A DNA stretch of 64,000 bases. Origin: Nonlabens sp. Ci31 (GTDB lineage Bacteria; Bacteroidota; Bacteroidia; Flavobacteriales; Flavobacteriaceae). Of this stretch, positions 25,853-35,421 are shown piece after piece. Numbering within the stretch: the stretch's first letter is position 1; every line of letters begins with the position of its first letter. The notes beneath the pieces were generated by a model. That model saw nothing but the letters and a program-made list of their open reading frames with translations. It was not told the origin of the DNA and ran no database searches. The stretch lies in assembly GCF_012974865.1 (NCBI RefSeq), contig NZ_CP043633.1:3221501-3285500 (forward strand). The letters are read 5' to 3'. The position numbers were made by a program, and so were the translations under genes.

Positions 25853-27322
25853 ATGAAAAGTGCCCTCGTACTTTTTTTAACTATCCTAATTATTGTTGGC
25901 TGTAAACAAGAAAAAAAAACTTCTGAACGTTTAACAGAACTATCAGAACCTAAAGGAGTTAAAAACCTAGCCTATAAATGGGGAGAGATGGCTTTAACAG
26001 CCCAAGCAAGGGATACGGAAAGATTTAAACCAAGACCCACTGTCACTTCTAGATACTTAGGATTGGTATTTATTTCCATCTTTGACGCGTGGACCAGGTT
26101 TGATGAAAAAGCAATTCCTGTATACCTCAACGGAGTCGAAAGAAAGCCACTGAATGAACCCACGTTAAAAAATAAAGAAATTGCCATTAGCTACGCGGCT
26201 TTTAGAGCCTTGAGTGAGTATTATTATTCGGACAAAGAATTGTTTGCAGAGTTTATGGTAGAACTTGGATTAGATCCCAACAATAATTCTTTAGATCCCA
26301 ATACTCCTGAAGGTGTTGGAAATTTAGCTGCTATAGCCGTTATTGATGCTAGAAAAGGAGATGGGTCCAATCAAAATGGAGAAGAAGAGGGGTCAAATGG
26401 AACACCTTATTTTGACTATACCGGTTATGCTCCTGTGAATTCCCCAGATGAAAATATCGATCCCGATAGATGGCAACCTAAGTATTTTTCAGACGGTAAA
26501 GGAGGAACTTATGCGCCAGGCTGTTTGACTCCTTTTTGGGATAAAGTCCAGCCTATTGGTTTAAAATCGGCCGATCAATTCCGTCCAGGACCGCCACCAA
26601 AAATAGGCTCTCCACAAATGAAAATAGAGGTTCAAGAAGTTATTGATTTACAAAAAAACCTGACGGACTACCAAAAAGCCTTGGTAGAATTCATGCGAGA
26701 TGGGCCCGAATCTGTTCAACAAGCTGGACATTGGTTAAAGTTTGCGCAAGATGTTTCCCGAAGAGATGCCCACACACTAGACCAAGATGTAAAGATGTAT
26801 TTCTATAACCAGATAGTAGCAATGGATGCTTTTATCGCCAATTGGGATTCTAAAATGTTCTATGACTCTGCCAGACCTTATGCATTGGTTCACGAATATT
26901 ATAAGGGACAAGAAATTAAAGCTTGGGGAGGAGAAGGGAAAGGAATGATAGAAATGGACGGCTCAAAATGGCAACCCTATTCACCACCAATATTTTTATG
27001 CCCTCCATTTCCAAGCTATACCTCAGGTCATAGCACCATAAGTGGTGGTTGTGCTGAAGCATTAAAAATCTGGACTGGTAGTGAAGAATTTGGTTCTGAA
27101 GCAGTAATGGTTGCAGGTGCTTTGACAGAGCCTGATCATCTAGGAGAAGCGATTACTTTGAAGTTCCCAACATTTACAGAAGCTGCCGAAATGGCTGGAA
27201 TTTCAAGAGTCTTAGGAGGATATCACATACAGTCAGATAATATTGCAGGCCTGGAATTGGGCAGAAAAGTAGCAAGAGAAGACTGGAAGTTTTACAAAAA
27301 ACATATAGGAGAAGAATTATAA
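25853..27322 (+). CDS. Vanadium-dependent haloperoxidase-like / PAP2 lipoprotein
   Basis: A 489-aa lipoprotein (lipobox IVGC, Cys16). The C-terminal half carries the vanadate/phosphate-binding motifs of the PAP2-haloperoxidase superfamily in order: KMFYDSARPYALV, PPFPSYTSGHSTISGG and SRVLGGYHIQSDNIAG, the last with the apical-ligand His. Vanadium haloperoxidases oxidise halides with H2O2; PAP2 relatives are phosphatases with the same site, so activity cannot be decided by motif alone. The size and the long N-terminal helical domain favour the haloperoxidase group common in marine Bacteroidota. It is alone in its transcript by spacing. Confidence 0.85.
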   Translation: MKSALVLFLTILIIVGCKQEKKTSERLTELSEPKGVKNLAYKWGEMALTAQARDTERFKPRPTVTSRYLGLVFISIFDAWTRFDEKAIPVYLNGVERKPLNEPTLKNKEIAISYAAFRALSEYYYSDKELFAEFMVELGLDPNNNSLDPNTPEGVGNLAAIAVIDARKGDGSNQNGEEEGSNGTPYFDYTGYAPVNSPDENIDPDRWQPKYFSDGKGGTYAPGCLTPFWDKVQPIGLKSADQFRPGPPPKIGSPQMKIEVQEVIDLQKNLTDYQKALVEFMRDGPESVQQAGHWLKFAQDVSRRDAHTLDQDVKMYFYNQIVAMDAFIANWDSKMFYDSARPYALVHEYYKGQEIKAWGGEGKGMIEMDGSKWQPYSPPIFLCPPFPSYTSGHSTISGGCAEALKIWTGSEEFGSEAVMVAGALTEPDHLGEAITLKFPTFTEAAEMAGISRVLGGYHIQSDNIAGLELGRKVAREDWKFYKKHIGEEL

Positions 27323-27474
27323 TAGACTTTAAGACGATAAAACTCTTTGATTTTGATCTCGCTAAAAATTCAGCTGTTATATTTAAGCTTGTCAATACCT
27401 TAAAGTTGAAGTACAGGCCTGATCAACCACTCCTGCCCTAGCCTAATGCAACCTATTGATAAACTATTATTAAG

Positions 27475-27921
27475 ATGATCAAGAAGCTTCAAAATACTGA
27501 TATAGAAGTATCCCAAAAAATCCATTCTGTTTTTCAAGCGTCCTATGCGGTAGAGGCCCAATTATTAAAGGCTTTTAATTTTCCGCCTTTAAAGAGACCT
27601 CTAGAAAATTATAGAGAAAGTAAAACAGATTTTTTTGGATTTATTAAGAAAGAAGAATTAGCAGGAGTCATTGAAATAAATCCTAAGGATGATCACACCC
27701 GTATTGCTAGTCTGGTTATAGATCCACATTTTTTTAGACAGGGTATTGCAGGACAGTTAATAGAATTTGTTTTCAATGCTTATGACTCCAATTTATTTAT
27801 TGTTGAAACTGGTCTGGATAATGGACCGGCCGTTGGGCTCTATAAAAAATTCGGTTTTATAGAAGTTACACAATGGGACACGGATTTTGGTATACGAAAA
27901 ATACGTTTGGAACGCAGGTGA
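27475..27921 (+). CDS. GNAT family N-acetyltransferase
   Basis: A 148-aa acetyltransferase. The acetyl-CoA signature is LVIDPHFFRQGIAGQLIEFV (R/Q-x-x-G-x-A), followed by VETGLDNGPAVGLYKKFGF, the usual last strands. It acetylates an unknown amine. It converges on cysM, with 76 bp between the two stops. Confidence 0.85.
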   Translation: MIKKLQNTDIEVSQKIHSVFQASYAVEAQLLKAFNFPPLKRPLENYRESKTDFFGFIKKEELAGVIEINPKDDHTRIASLVIDPHFFRQGIAGQLIEFVFNAYDSNLFIVETGLDNGPAVGLYKKFGFIEVTQWDTDFGIRKIRLERR

Positions 27922-27997
27922 AAATATCCAAATTGATTTCAATGGAAATTAAAATAAAAATCGCCGTTCCAAGTATGGAAAGGTCTGATCTCAACAC

Positions 27998-28876
27998 CTA
28001 TTCAAATAGGTCTGATGATAAATAACGATCACCACGGTCACATATAATACTGACTATAACGCCACTTTTCAATTCGTTTGCCAGTCTCAGTGCTGCTGTT
28101 GTAGCTCCACCACTACTCATTCCTGCGAGTATGCCTTCTTCCTTTGCCAATCTTCTAGTCATCGCGATAGATTCCTTTTGGCTGACCTCTAAAACCCTGT
28201 CTACTTTTTTAGCATCAAATATTTTAGGTAAATATTCAATAGGCCATTTTCGTATACCCGGTATGCTCGAGCCATCTGTAGGTTGTACGCCCACTATCTG
28301 AATGTTGTTGTTCTTTTCTTTTAAAAAGCTAGAAGTTCCCATAATAGTTCCGGTAGTTCCCATAGAAGAAACGAAGTGCGTCACTTCACCATGGGTATCT
28401 CTCCATATTTCGGGTCCTGTGGATTTGTAATGAGCTTTCCAATTGTCCTCATTTGCAAATTGATTAAATGTATAGTACCCCTCGTTTTCTACTTTTGCAG
28501 TGGTATAATCTCGAGCTCCTTCTATACCATCTGGGTGCAAAGTGACTTTGGCTCCATAGGCCTTCATAGTTTGAACACGCTCCTTAGTAGCCGAAGAAGG
28601 CATAACGAGTTCTATATCTAGTTTAAATATCCCAGCAATCATGGCAAGTGCAATGCCTGTATTCCCACTAGTTGCTTCTATAAGATTTGATGTGCTATCT
28701 ATTTCCCCTCTATCTAAAGCACTTTTAATCATGTTATAAGCAGCCCTGTCTTTAACGCTTCCTCCTGGGTTGTTTCCTTCCATTTTAAAATACAAAGTCA
28801 CATTAGGATTTGTATTGAGCACCATCGATTTTACCAGAGGTGTATTTCCTATTTGATCAATTAATGTATGACTCAT
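27998..28876 (-). CDS. cysM: Cysteine synthase (O-acetylserine sulfhydrylase B type)
   Basis: A 292-aa PLP enzyme making cysteine from O-acetylserine and sulfide. The PLP lysine is Lys42 in NNPGGSVKDRAA. EATSGNTGIALAM is the substrate-binding loop, SSMGTTGTIMGTS binds the PLP phosphate, and GMSSGGATTAAL follows near the end. The short length (about 290-300 aa) and motif set fit CysM rather than CysK. It lies 1 bp after the serine acetyltransferase stop, so cysE-cysM form a two-gene operon covering both steps of the pathway. Confidence 0.9.
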   Translation of the reverse strand: MSHTLIDQIGNTPLVKSMVLNTNPNVTLYFKMEGNNPGGSVKDRAAYNMIKSALDRGEIDSTSNLIEATSGNTGIALAMIAGIFKLDIELVMPSSATKERVQTMKAYGAKVTLHPDGIEGARDYTTAKVENEGYYTFNQFANEDNWKAHYKSTGPEIWRDTHGEVTHFVSSMGTTGTIMGTSSFLKEKNNNIQIVGVQPTDGSSIPGIRKWPIEYLPKIFDAKKVDRVLEVSQKESIAMTRRLAKEEGILAGMSSGGATTAALRLANELKSGVIVSIICDRGDRYLSSDLFE

Positions 28877-28877
28877 T

Positions 28878-29669
28878 TTATAACTGTGCTTTTGTAAATA
28901 TTTGTACTTCTGGAGTATGCAATACAGTAGAATTTTTTGGGACAGATGCCGTCAACCAAGTATTTCCTCCTATAATACTGTTCTCTCCTATTACGGTGTC
29001 TCCTCCTAAAATAGAAGCATTGGCATAAATGACAACATTTTTTTCAATAGTAGGATGTCGCTTTATATTTTTAAGTTGTTTTTTAATCTTAAGTGCCCCT
29101 AAAGTCACACCTTGATAAATTTTGACATTATCGTGAATCTCTGAGGTTTCTCCAATCACTACTCCTGTTCCATGATCAATAAAAAAAGAATTCCCAATTT
29201 GGGCACCCGGGTGAATATCGATTCCTGTGAGCTGGTGGGCATATTCTGTCATTAGACGCGGTATAAGAGGCAAGCCTAATTTAAAAAACTCCCTAGCCAT
29301 TCTATAGATGGCAATAGCAAAAAAACCTGGATAGGCTAGATATACCTCTTCAATAGATGCAGCCGCTGGATCATTGTTATATATAGCTGTTGCATCTTTT
29401 TTTAAACTGTCAAATAAATCTGGTATGCTTTGCGTAAAGTCTTCCCATTTCTTACAAGGTTTTCCTTCGATTTCTGGACAAGCTATATTTCTTATTTTAA
29501 GAAATAAAGCCTCGAGTTCCATAAGTGTGTTTTCTGCATCTGTCCCATAATCAAACAAAGCATTAAAAAGCAATTGAGTAAACCGTTGTGATTCCTGCTT
29601 TAACAGGACAGAAACCCTAATTTCCTGCTTTTGCTTTTTGATAGCTTGTATCAATGTGGAGTGATTCAT
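28878..29669 (-). CDS. cysE: Serine O-acetyltransferase
   Basis: A 263-aa left-handed beta-helix acyltransferase, activating serine with acetyl-CoA. After an alpha-helical N-terminal domain come the active-site strand GIDIHPGAQIGNSFFIDHGT and GVVIGETSEIHDNVKIYQGV, then hexapeptide repeats (TIEKNVVIYANASILGGDTV, IGENSIIGGNTWL). It belongs to the longer EpsC/SATase type with the extended N-terminal domain. Together with the downstream cysM it makes cysteine. Confidence 0.9.
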   Translation of the reverse strand: MNHSTLIQAIKKQKQEIRVSVLLKQESQRFTQLLFNALFDYGTDAENTLMELEALFLKIRNIACPEIEGKPCKKWEDFTQSIPDLFDSLKKDATAIYNNDPAAASIEEVYLAYPGFFAIAIYRMAREFFKLGLPLIPRLMTEYAHQLTGIDIHPGAQIGNSFFIDHGTGVVIGETSEIHDNVKIYQGVTLGALKIKKQLKNIKRHPTIEKNVVIYANASILGGDTVIGENSIIGGNTWLTASVPKNSTVLHTPEVQIFTKAQL

Positions 29670-29914
29670 ATTTTTATTTAAAGAGACGGATTTTTAAAGT
29701 AGCACCTCATTAAAAAGGAGTTAAAACTATTTTTATTTTTTATAACTCATACCATTCCACCTCAAGTTGATTCTAGTTATGCTCCTACCTATTTTTTTTA
29801 GCACCTAACAGGAACATAAATAAGTTGATCTTTTATAAAATTAAGATGAAGTTGGACTCCAGCAAAAAAGTAAAACATACCTATTCAAGCTACCAAAAGC
29901 AGTTTTATAACATA

Positions 29915-30640
29915 CTAATGGCTTTTAGATGATGCTTTCATAAACACCATACAATGTTGCCATGGAAGATTACTTATGTTACTTTCTAATTTAAAACCTG
30001 CCGCCTTAAATTCCTTAACAGCTTGTTTTTCGCTCATTTTATGAACTTCCTTAATGGGTACACTGGCATCTTCAGCTCGATACTCTATTAAATAAACTCT
30101 CCCATTAGCTCGCAATGCTTTTTTTATAGATGCTATCATTTCTACTGGATAGCTGAACTCATGGTATACATCTACCATCAGTACTTTATCTACCGATTTT
30201 TCAGCTAAGTTGACGCTCTTTTCGCTTCCTTTTACAACGTCCACATTATCAATCTTATTAATATCAATACGATAATCCATTACTGCTAACATTTCCTCTT
30301 GAATATCCACGGCATAAACAAATCCTTTTTTTACTGATGGAGCTATTTTAAAAACATGATAACCCGATCCTGCGCCAATATCTGCAACGGTATCCCCTGG
30401 TTGGATGTTCATATTATTTAACAGTTTGGCAGTGTTCTCCTCCTTTTCGCGTTCTGGGCGATCTAGCCAGTCCATTCCCTCATAACCCATCACATAAGCT
30501 ATTTCTCTTCCCATATACCACTTACCAGTGCCATTAGGATCTCCTTTTTTATACGTATAAACATCTTCAGAGCTTGTGTTTTGAGCTATTGCCATACTGG
30601 AAAGGCATAGCAGTAGCAGTAATGTTGTCATTTTAATCAT
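29915..30640 (-). CDS. Exported class I SAM methyltransferase-fold protein
   Basis: A 241-aa protein with an N-terminal signal peptide (KMTTLLLLLCLSSMAIAQ) followed by a methyltransferase fold: VADIGAGSGYHVFKIAP is motif I, YAVDIQEEML the acidic strand, and VDKVLMVDVYHEF motif IV. I place the start at the ATG complementary to 30638-30640, since upstream codons would put 24 charged residues before the signal peptide. A secreted SAM-fold protein is unusual because SAM is cytosolic, but similar signal-peptide methyltransferases are common in Bacteroidota. Substrate unknown. Confidence 0.78.
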   Translation of the reverse strand: MIKMTTLLLLLCLSSMAIAQNTSSEDVYTYKKGDPNGTGKWYMGREIAYVMGYEGMDWLDRPEREKEENTAKLLNNMNIQPGDTVADIGAGSGYHVFKIAPSVKKGFVYAVDIQEEMLAVMDYRIDINKIDNVDVVKGSEKSVNLAEKSVDKVLMVDVYHEFSYPVEMIASIKKALRANGRVYLIEYRAEDASVPIKEVHKMSEKQAVKEFKAAGFKLESNISNLPWQHCMVFMKASSKSH

Positions 30641-31029
30641 AGGAAAGATCTTTATCGATTTACCTATTATAAGTCGTTTTTTGCTATAAAGCTTAAAAGC
30701 ATCATACGGCAAAGCCTTCTGTTAGGTCTGTATACCTGTTTTCAGATTTTCTATTTTGATAGGAACGCAAAAATGAAAGTGCTTTTTCCGAATATTTAAC
30801 CCGTAATCACATAAAAATAAATGCCTGGTTCTCCAATCAGTAATTCTATAAGCGCAATAATATGATTTAATCAATAAGCTTAAAAAATATATCGAAAAGG
30901 ATGATGATTTCTATTTTGTCAAGAGGTGAAATTTTTAAATGTGCTTATATTTGCTGCCATAATAACAGGTGTTCACCTGTCATGTGCGCATTTTTACAGA
31001 CTTTGTTTCTAATAAACCCTTTCTGCTGA
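30641..31029. other. Intergenic region between divergent genes
   Basis: Divergent promoters for the methyltransferase and the CDF exporter must lie here, but no element stands out. Confidence 0.4.
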
Positions 31030-31899
31030 ATGAATAACGAACAAACTGCAATACGAACGACTTACTTCAGTATTATCGGGAACATTGCTTTAGCTCTTAT
31101 AAAAGGATGTGCTGGTTTCTTTGGAAACTCCTATGCTCTTATCGCAGATGCTATTGAATCAACAACAGATATTTTCGCTTCATTTTTAGTTTTATTAGGT
31201 TTTAAATATGCCAAGAGGCCTGCAGACGAAAATCATCCCTATGGACACGGTAAAATTGAACCATTAATCACGTTTGCTGTAGTCGCTTTTCTTGTAGTCT
31301 CAGCTACCATAATCGCATATGAGAGCATTCAAAACATTCAGACTCCCCATAAAACTCCTAAATCTTGGACTTTAATTGTTTTAGGTTTGATCATCATCTG
31401 GAAAGAAGTCTCTTTTCAAATCGTCATAAAGAAAAGTAAACAAACGAATAGTTCTTCTCTTAAAGCAGATGCTTGGCATCATAGAAGTGACGCAATAACA
31501 TCTGTAATGGCTTTTATTGGAATTTCAATAGCTATCTTTTTTGGAAAAGGTTATGAAACTGCTGATGATTGGGCGGCCCTATTTGCATCTGGATTTATTT
31601 TATATAATAGCTATTTGATTTTAAGACCTGCTTTAGGCGAGGTTATGGATGAACAACTCTACGGTGATCTCATAAATGATATTAGGATCAAATCGATAGA
31701 AGTAGAAGGTGTTTTAGGTACTGAGAAATGTTTTATACGCAAAGCTGGGATGAAATTTCACGTGGATTTACACGCCATAATAAACGGAGAAATTTCTGTA
31801 AAGCAAGGGCATGACATCTCACATCATCTAAAAGATCATTTAAGAAAGGAATTACCCAATTTAGGACATGTACTCATACATATCGAACCAGACAAATAA
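31030..31899 (+). CDS. Cation diffusion facilitator (metal exporter)
   Basis: A 289-aa CDF/ZnT-type antiporter moving Zn2+ or another divalent cation out of the cytoplasm. The metal site is in DAIESTTDIFAS (helix 2) and ADAWHHRSDAITS (helix 5, HxxxD). The HPYGHGKIEPL loop and a C-terminal cytoplasmic dimerisation domain (HVDLHAIINGEISVKQGHDI) are typical. Six membrane helices are expected. Confidence 0.9.
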   Translation: MNNEQTAIRTTYFSIIGNIALALIKGCAGFFGNSYALIADAIESTTDIFASFLVLLGFKYAKRPADENHPYGHGKIEPLITFAVVAFLVVSATIIAYESIQNIQTPHKTPKSWTLIVLGLIIIWKEVSFQIVIKKSKQTNSSSLKADAWHHRSDAITSVMAFIGISIAIFFGKGYETADDWAALFASGFILYNSYLILRPALGEVMDEQLYGDLINDIRIKSIEVEGVLGTEKCFIRKAGMKFHVDLHAIINGEISVKQGHDISHHLKDHLRKELPNLGHVLIHIEPDK

Positions 31900-32347
31900 G
31901 AAAGGTCTTAAAATCGTCTTAGATTTATAACTGATTTTACTCCTTTTATTGAAAAACTATAAGCGCTCTAAAAACTCTATTTAACAAGTGAGCTTACAGG
32001 TAATAAATTCACTTCTTAGCAGCTACTTTCTTACTTTCTTAAAAACACCTGAGATTCATCAAAAAATGGTGAAAACTGAAAACAATTGATGAAAATCAGC
32101 CTTTTTTTAATAAAATTTGGCAAAACACCCAACCTGTCACCGACAAATTGACGCTTAAACAAGTCTATTTAAAATTAATATTGTAAATTTATTAATCTTT
32201 TTAACTCTATGCCTTTAATTCTGCAACTATTAGTGTGTTAATTTAAAAATACCTTAATTCTTTAAATTAAAAAGTCATATTAACACTTCTGTACAATACT
32301 TGCACAAAGTAAGGTTCAATTAATATTGATAATGAATACCTTATAAC
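31900..32347. other. Intergenic region before the proline operon
   Basis: About 450 bp, AT-rich. One terminator candidate at 32049-32108; no gene. A promoter for proC is expected in 32230-32330, but no clear TTTG/TAnnTTTG pair is seen. Confidence 0.4.
32049..32108 (+). terminator. Possible terminator of the CDF gene
   Basis: CTGAGATTCATCAA (32049-32062) pairs imperfectly with TTGATGAAAATCAG (32086-32099) and is followed by CC and seven Ts. The loop is long (23 nt), so strength is uncertain. Confidence 0.4.
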
Positions 32348-33151
32348 ATGAAAGTATTAGTAATTGGCGCAGGAAATATGGGCTTCACTTATTCTGAAGG
32401 AATGGCAAGCTCCCCGCTGCTCTCTAAACAGAAACTTAGAATCTACGATACAGATCCTAATAAAATTAAAACACTAAATGAAGATGGAAGGTTTAATGTT
32501 TACAGCAAACTAGAAGATTGTCTGCCTAAATCAGACATTGTATTTATCGCTGTAAAGCCTTATCACTGCGAAGGTTTGTTCGCTGAAATGAAACCAATGG
32601 TCAACAAGGAACAATTATTTGTTTCTTTGATGGCTGGAGTTACCATTGAAACTATTCAAGAGCAATTAGGTGTTAAAAAAGTAGTGAGAACCATGCCTAA
32701 TTTACCTGCTCAGGTGGGCAAAGGAGTTACTTCGTATACGGAGTCTGAAGAAGTTACTAAAATTGAGCTTCTTATGGTAAGGAATCTATTAGACACAACG
32801 GGTACCTCCATACATGTCACTACCCAAAAATTCATAGATGCCTCCACCGGAATTTCTGGTAGTGGACCGGCTTATGTGTTTTATTTTATGCAATCTATGC
32901 TAGATGCAGCCCTTAAAATGGGGTTTTCAGATTACGACTCTAAAGTATTAGTAAGCAGCACCTTTGAAGGCGCTATAGAATTGTTCAATCAGAACAACTT
33001 ATCTCCTGAGTCGTGGATTGATAGAGTAGCATCCAAAGGAGGAACAACAAGAGCGGCTATTGATTCCATGGAAGATAATAACGTTAATGAGCTTATAAAA
33101 GAAGCTGCGTATGCAGCATTTGATAGAGCAGTAGAACTTGGTAAAGAATAA
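32348..33151 (+). CDS. proC: Pyrroline-5-carboxylate reductase
   Basis: A 267-aa NAD(P)H-dependent enzyme for the last step of proline synthesis. The Rossmann start is VLVIGAGNMGFTYSEG. VFIAVKPYHCEGL and VRTMPNLPAQVGKG follow, and the ProC signature region is ISGSGPAYVFYF through VASKGGTTRAAID. First gene of proC-proB-proA; the proB ATG lies 1 bp after its stop. Confidence 0.92.
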   Translation: MKVLVIGAGNMGFTYSEGMASSPLLSKQKLRIYDTDPNKIKTLNEDGRFNVYSKLEDCLPKSDIVFIAVKPYHCEGLFAEMKPMVNKEQLFVSLMAGVTIETIQEQLGVKKVVRTMPNLPAQVGKGVTSYTESEEVTKIELLMVRNLLDTTGTSIHVTTQKFIDASTGISGSGPAYVFYFMQSMLDAALKMGFSDYDSKVLVSSTFEGAIELFNQNNLSPESWIDRVASKGGTTRAAIDSMEDNNVNELIKEAAYAAFDRAVELGKE

Positions 33152-33152
33152 T

Positions 33153-33923
33153 ATGAAACCAAAAAGAATAGTAGTAAAAGTAGGAACCAACGTATTAACT
33201 AATAAAGACAATAGGATCTTAGGACCTGTCATTAAAGAATTGGTACGTCAAATCTCCGTGTTGTACGAGCGTGACATTATGGTTGTTTTAGTATCCTCTG
33301 GATCTGCCATAGCGGGAAAAGAAGTTCTTGGAGATACTAAAATAAAAGATCCAGCCATTAGAAGACAAGTGTACTCTGCAGTAGGGCAGCCTAGAATGAT
33401 GCGCCATTACTACAGTATTTTTCATGACTACGGAATGCGATGCGCACAAGTTTTAGCCACTAAACGTGATTTTGACCCTGGAAAACACAGAGAAAACATG
33501 ATCAATTGCTATGAAGGTTTGCTCTATGAAGGAGTGATCCCAATTGCTAATGAAGATGATGCGGTTTCACTAACTATGTCCATGTTTTCAGATAATGATG
33601 AACTGGCTAGTTTAGTAGCAGAATTATTAGACGCAGATAAGTTGATTATCTTATCTGATACCGATGGACTGTATACAGGACATCCAGATGATAAGGATTC
33701 CAAAATGATCAACGAAGTAACCTCTGACCAAAACGTAGAACAATATGTAAAAGCTTCTAATAAGAAAGAAGGCGAAGGTAGAGGCGGTATGGGATCTAAA
33801 TTAAAGGTTGCTAAAAGTACGGCCAAAAAAAATATCCCTACTTACATTGCTAACGGTAAACGTGCTAATGTTATTGTCGATATCGTTGACGATAAAGAAG
33901 TAGGAACAAAATTTATACACTAA
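33153..33923 (+). CDS. proB: Glutamate 5-kinase, short form without PUA domain
   Basis: A 256-aa amino-acid-kinase-fold enzyme that phosphorylates glutamate. Signatures are RIVVKVGTNVLTNKD, VLVSSGSAIAGKEVLG, IANEDDAVSL and GRGGMGSKLKVAKSTAKKNI. The C-terminal PUA domain of the Escherichia coli enzyme (about 367 aa) is absent, as is usual in Bacteroidota. I use ATG 33153, 1 bp after proC, rather than a TTG at 33138 inside proC. proA starts 17 bp downstream. Confidence 0.92.
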   Translation: MKPKRIVVKVGTNVLTNKDNRILGPVIKELVRQISVLYERDIMVVLVSSGSAIAGKEVLGDTKIKDPAIRRQVYSAVGQPRMMRHYYSIFHDYGMRCAQVLATKRDFDPGKHRENMINCYEGLLYEGVIPIANEDDAVSLTMSMFSDNDELASLVAELLDADKLIILSDTDGLYTGHPDDKDSKMINEVTSDQNVEQYVKASNKKEGEGRGGMGSKLKVAKSTAKKNIPTYIANGKRANVIVDIVDDKEVGTKFIH

Positions 33924-33940
33924 AAAAGATTCAAATAGAT

Positions 33941-35140
33941 ATGAAATTATTAAGCTCAGAAATAAAAAATCAAGTTCTCAACTCAATGACTACCATTATT
34001 GATAGAGAACGTAAAGCTATTCTAGAGGCTAATAAAACTGACTTAGAAGCTTTTAATAGAGAAGATCAAGCTCTTTATGACAGACTTGTGGTGAATGATG
34101 CCAAAATTGACGGTATGATCCAAGCCATTAAAGAAGTTCAGGCTCAAGAGGATCCTGTAGGAAAAGAAATATCTGATTTAACTTTAGATAGCGGATTGAA
34201 AATTACCAACAAAACCGCTCCATTTGGAACGATCATGATTATATATGAATCCAGGCCAGATGTAACTATAGAAGCCGCTGTACTGGCTTTTAAAGCCAAT
34301 AATAAGATTTTATTAAAAGGTGGAAAAGAAGCATTAAATAGCAACATCATTCTAGAAAAATGCTGGCACGAAGCTTTAGAGGAAAATGGACTTTCCAAAG
34401 ATTGGATCAAATTACTCCATTTAAAACGTGAAGAAACTCAAGAGTTCTTAAAAAATCCAACAGAAAAATTAGATCTTATTGTCCCTAGAGGTGGGGAACG
34501 TTTGATCAAATTTGTCAAGGATAATGCCACCTGTGCTGTACTCATCAGTGGTCGCGGCAATAACTTTCTATATGTCGCAAAAGATGCTGATTGGGAAAAA
34601 ACAATTAAAGTGATTGTGAATGCAAAAACGGATAAAATCTCAGGATGTAATGCGTTAGATAAAGTCTTAATAGATAAAAACATTCCAAACTATCAAGACA
34701 AGGTGCGAGAACTACAGACTGTTTTGACAAACTTAAAAGTGGAGTTGGTAGTTGATCAACATATTGGGGAAATTCTTCCTAATGAAAACGTCATATCCGA
34801 TCATGGTGTATGGTATGAAGAGTTTTTGGCCATGAAGCTATTAATTGCCGAGGTTGATAACGCTACTACCGCTATTGATATGATTAATAAATTTTCAGGG
34901 GGCCATTCAGCTGTGATACTTACAGAAGATAAAGAAGCAGCTAAAGTCTTTATGGAACAAGTAGATAATGCCGCAGTCTACCATAATGCCTCCACAAGAT
35001 TTACTGACGGTGGTCAAATGGGTGTTGGTGCAGAGTTAGCGATCAGTACCGATAAATTGCATCATAGAGGCCCATTAGGCTTAAAGCAATTGGTGACAAA
35101 TAAATATTATATTTTTGGTGATGGTCATGTAAGGGAATAG
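33941..35140 (+). CDS. proA: Glutamate-5-semialdehyde dehydrogenase (gamma-glutamyl phosphate reductase)
   Basis: A 399-aa NADPH-dependent aldehyde dehydrogenase-fold enzyme that reduces gamma-glutamyl phosphate. Recognisable blocks are APFGTIMIIYESRPDVTIEA, LKGGKEALNSN, LIVPRGGERLI, the catalytic Cys region KTDKISGCNALDKVLID and FTDGGQMGVGAELAISTDKL with HHRGPLGL. Length is in the normal range for ProA (about 400-420). Last gene of the proline operon, followed by a strong terminator. Confidence 0.92.
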   Translation: MKLLSSEIKNQVLNSMTTIIDRERKAILEANKTDLEAFNREDQALYDRLVVNDAKIDGMIQAIKEVQAQEDPVGKEISDLTLDSGLKITNKTAPFGTIMIIYESRPDVTIEAAVLAFKANNKILLKGGKEALNSNIILEKCWHEALEENGLSKDWIKLLHLKREETQEFLKNPTEKLDLIVPRGGERLIKFVKDNATCAVLISGRGNNFLYVAKDADWEKTIKVIVNAKTDKISGCNALDKVLIDKNIPNYQDKVRELQTVLTNLKVELVVDQHIGEILPNENVISDHGVWYEEFLAMKLLIAEVDNATTAIDMINKFSGGHSAVILTEDKEAAKVFMEQVDNAAVYHNASTRFTDGGQMGVGAELAISTDKLHHRGPLGLKQLVTNKYYIFGDGHVRE

Positions 35141-35214
35141 TCTGTTACACTTCTATCACCGAGTATTTGGTCCATTCTTTAGCAAAGTAAGAAACCTTGA
35201 TACTCGATTGTTTC

Positions 35215-35250
35215 AATAAACCATCTCCAGCGAGATGGTTTATTTATTTC
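35215..35250. terminator. Strong terminator hairpin
   Basis: A perfect 13-bp stem (AATAAACCATCTC at 35215-35227 and complement at 35232-35244) around CAGC. The A- and T-rich stem base lets it act on both strands, between proA and the convergent MFS gene. Confidence 0.8.
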
Positions 35251-35340
35251 TTAAGGAGTCGCTTCAAGAATCTAGCTCGCTTTATAGAATGCTTTACTGA
35301 TAAAAACTTGCTTTAGGAACCTAAGGCTTTTAAATGTTCC

Positions 35341-35354
35341 GCTTTCGCGGAAGC
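35341..35354. repeat. REP-like palindrome, one-mismatch copy
   Basis: GCTTTCGCGGAAGC differs by one base from the core; flanks TTCC and GAGAAA match other copies. It lies in the convergent gap between proA and the MFS gene. Confidence 0.8.
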
Positions 35355-35421
35355 GAGAAAACATCTATCCCGCCTTATATAAAAAAGATCTTCGACATTC
35401 AGCCTCTCATAAACGCTTAGG

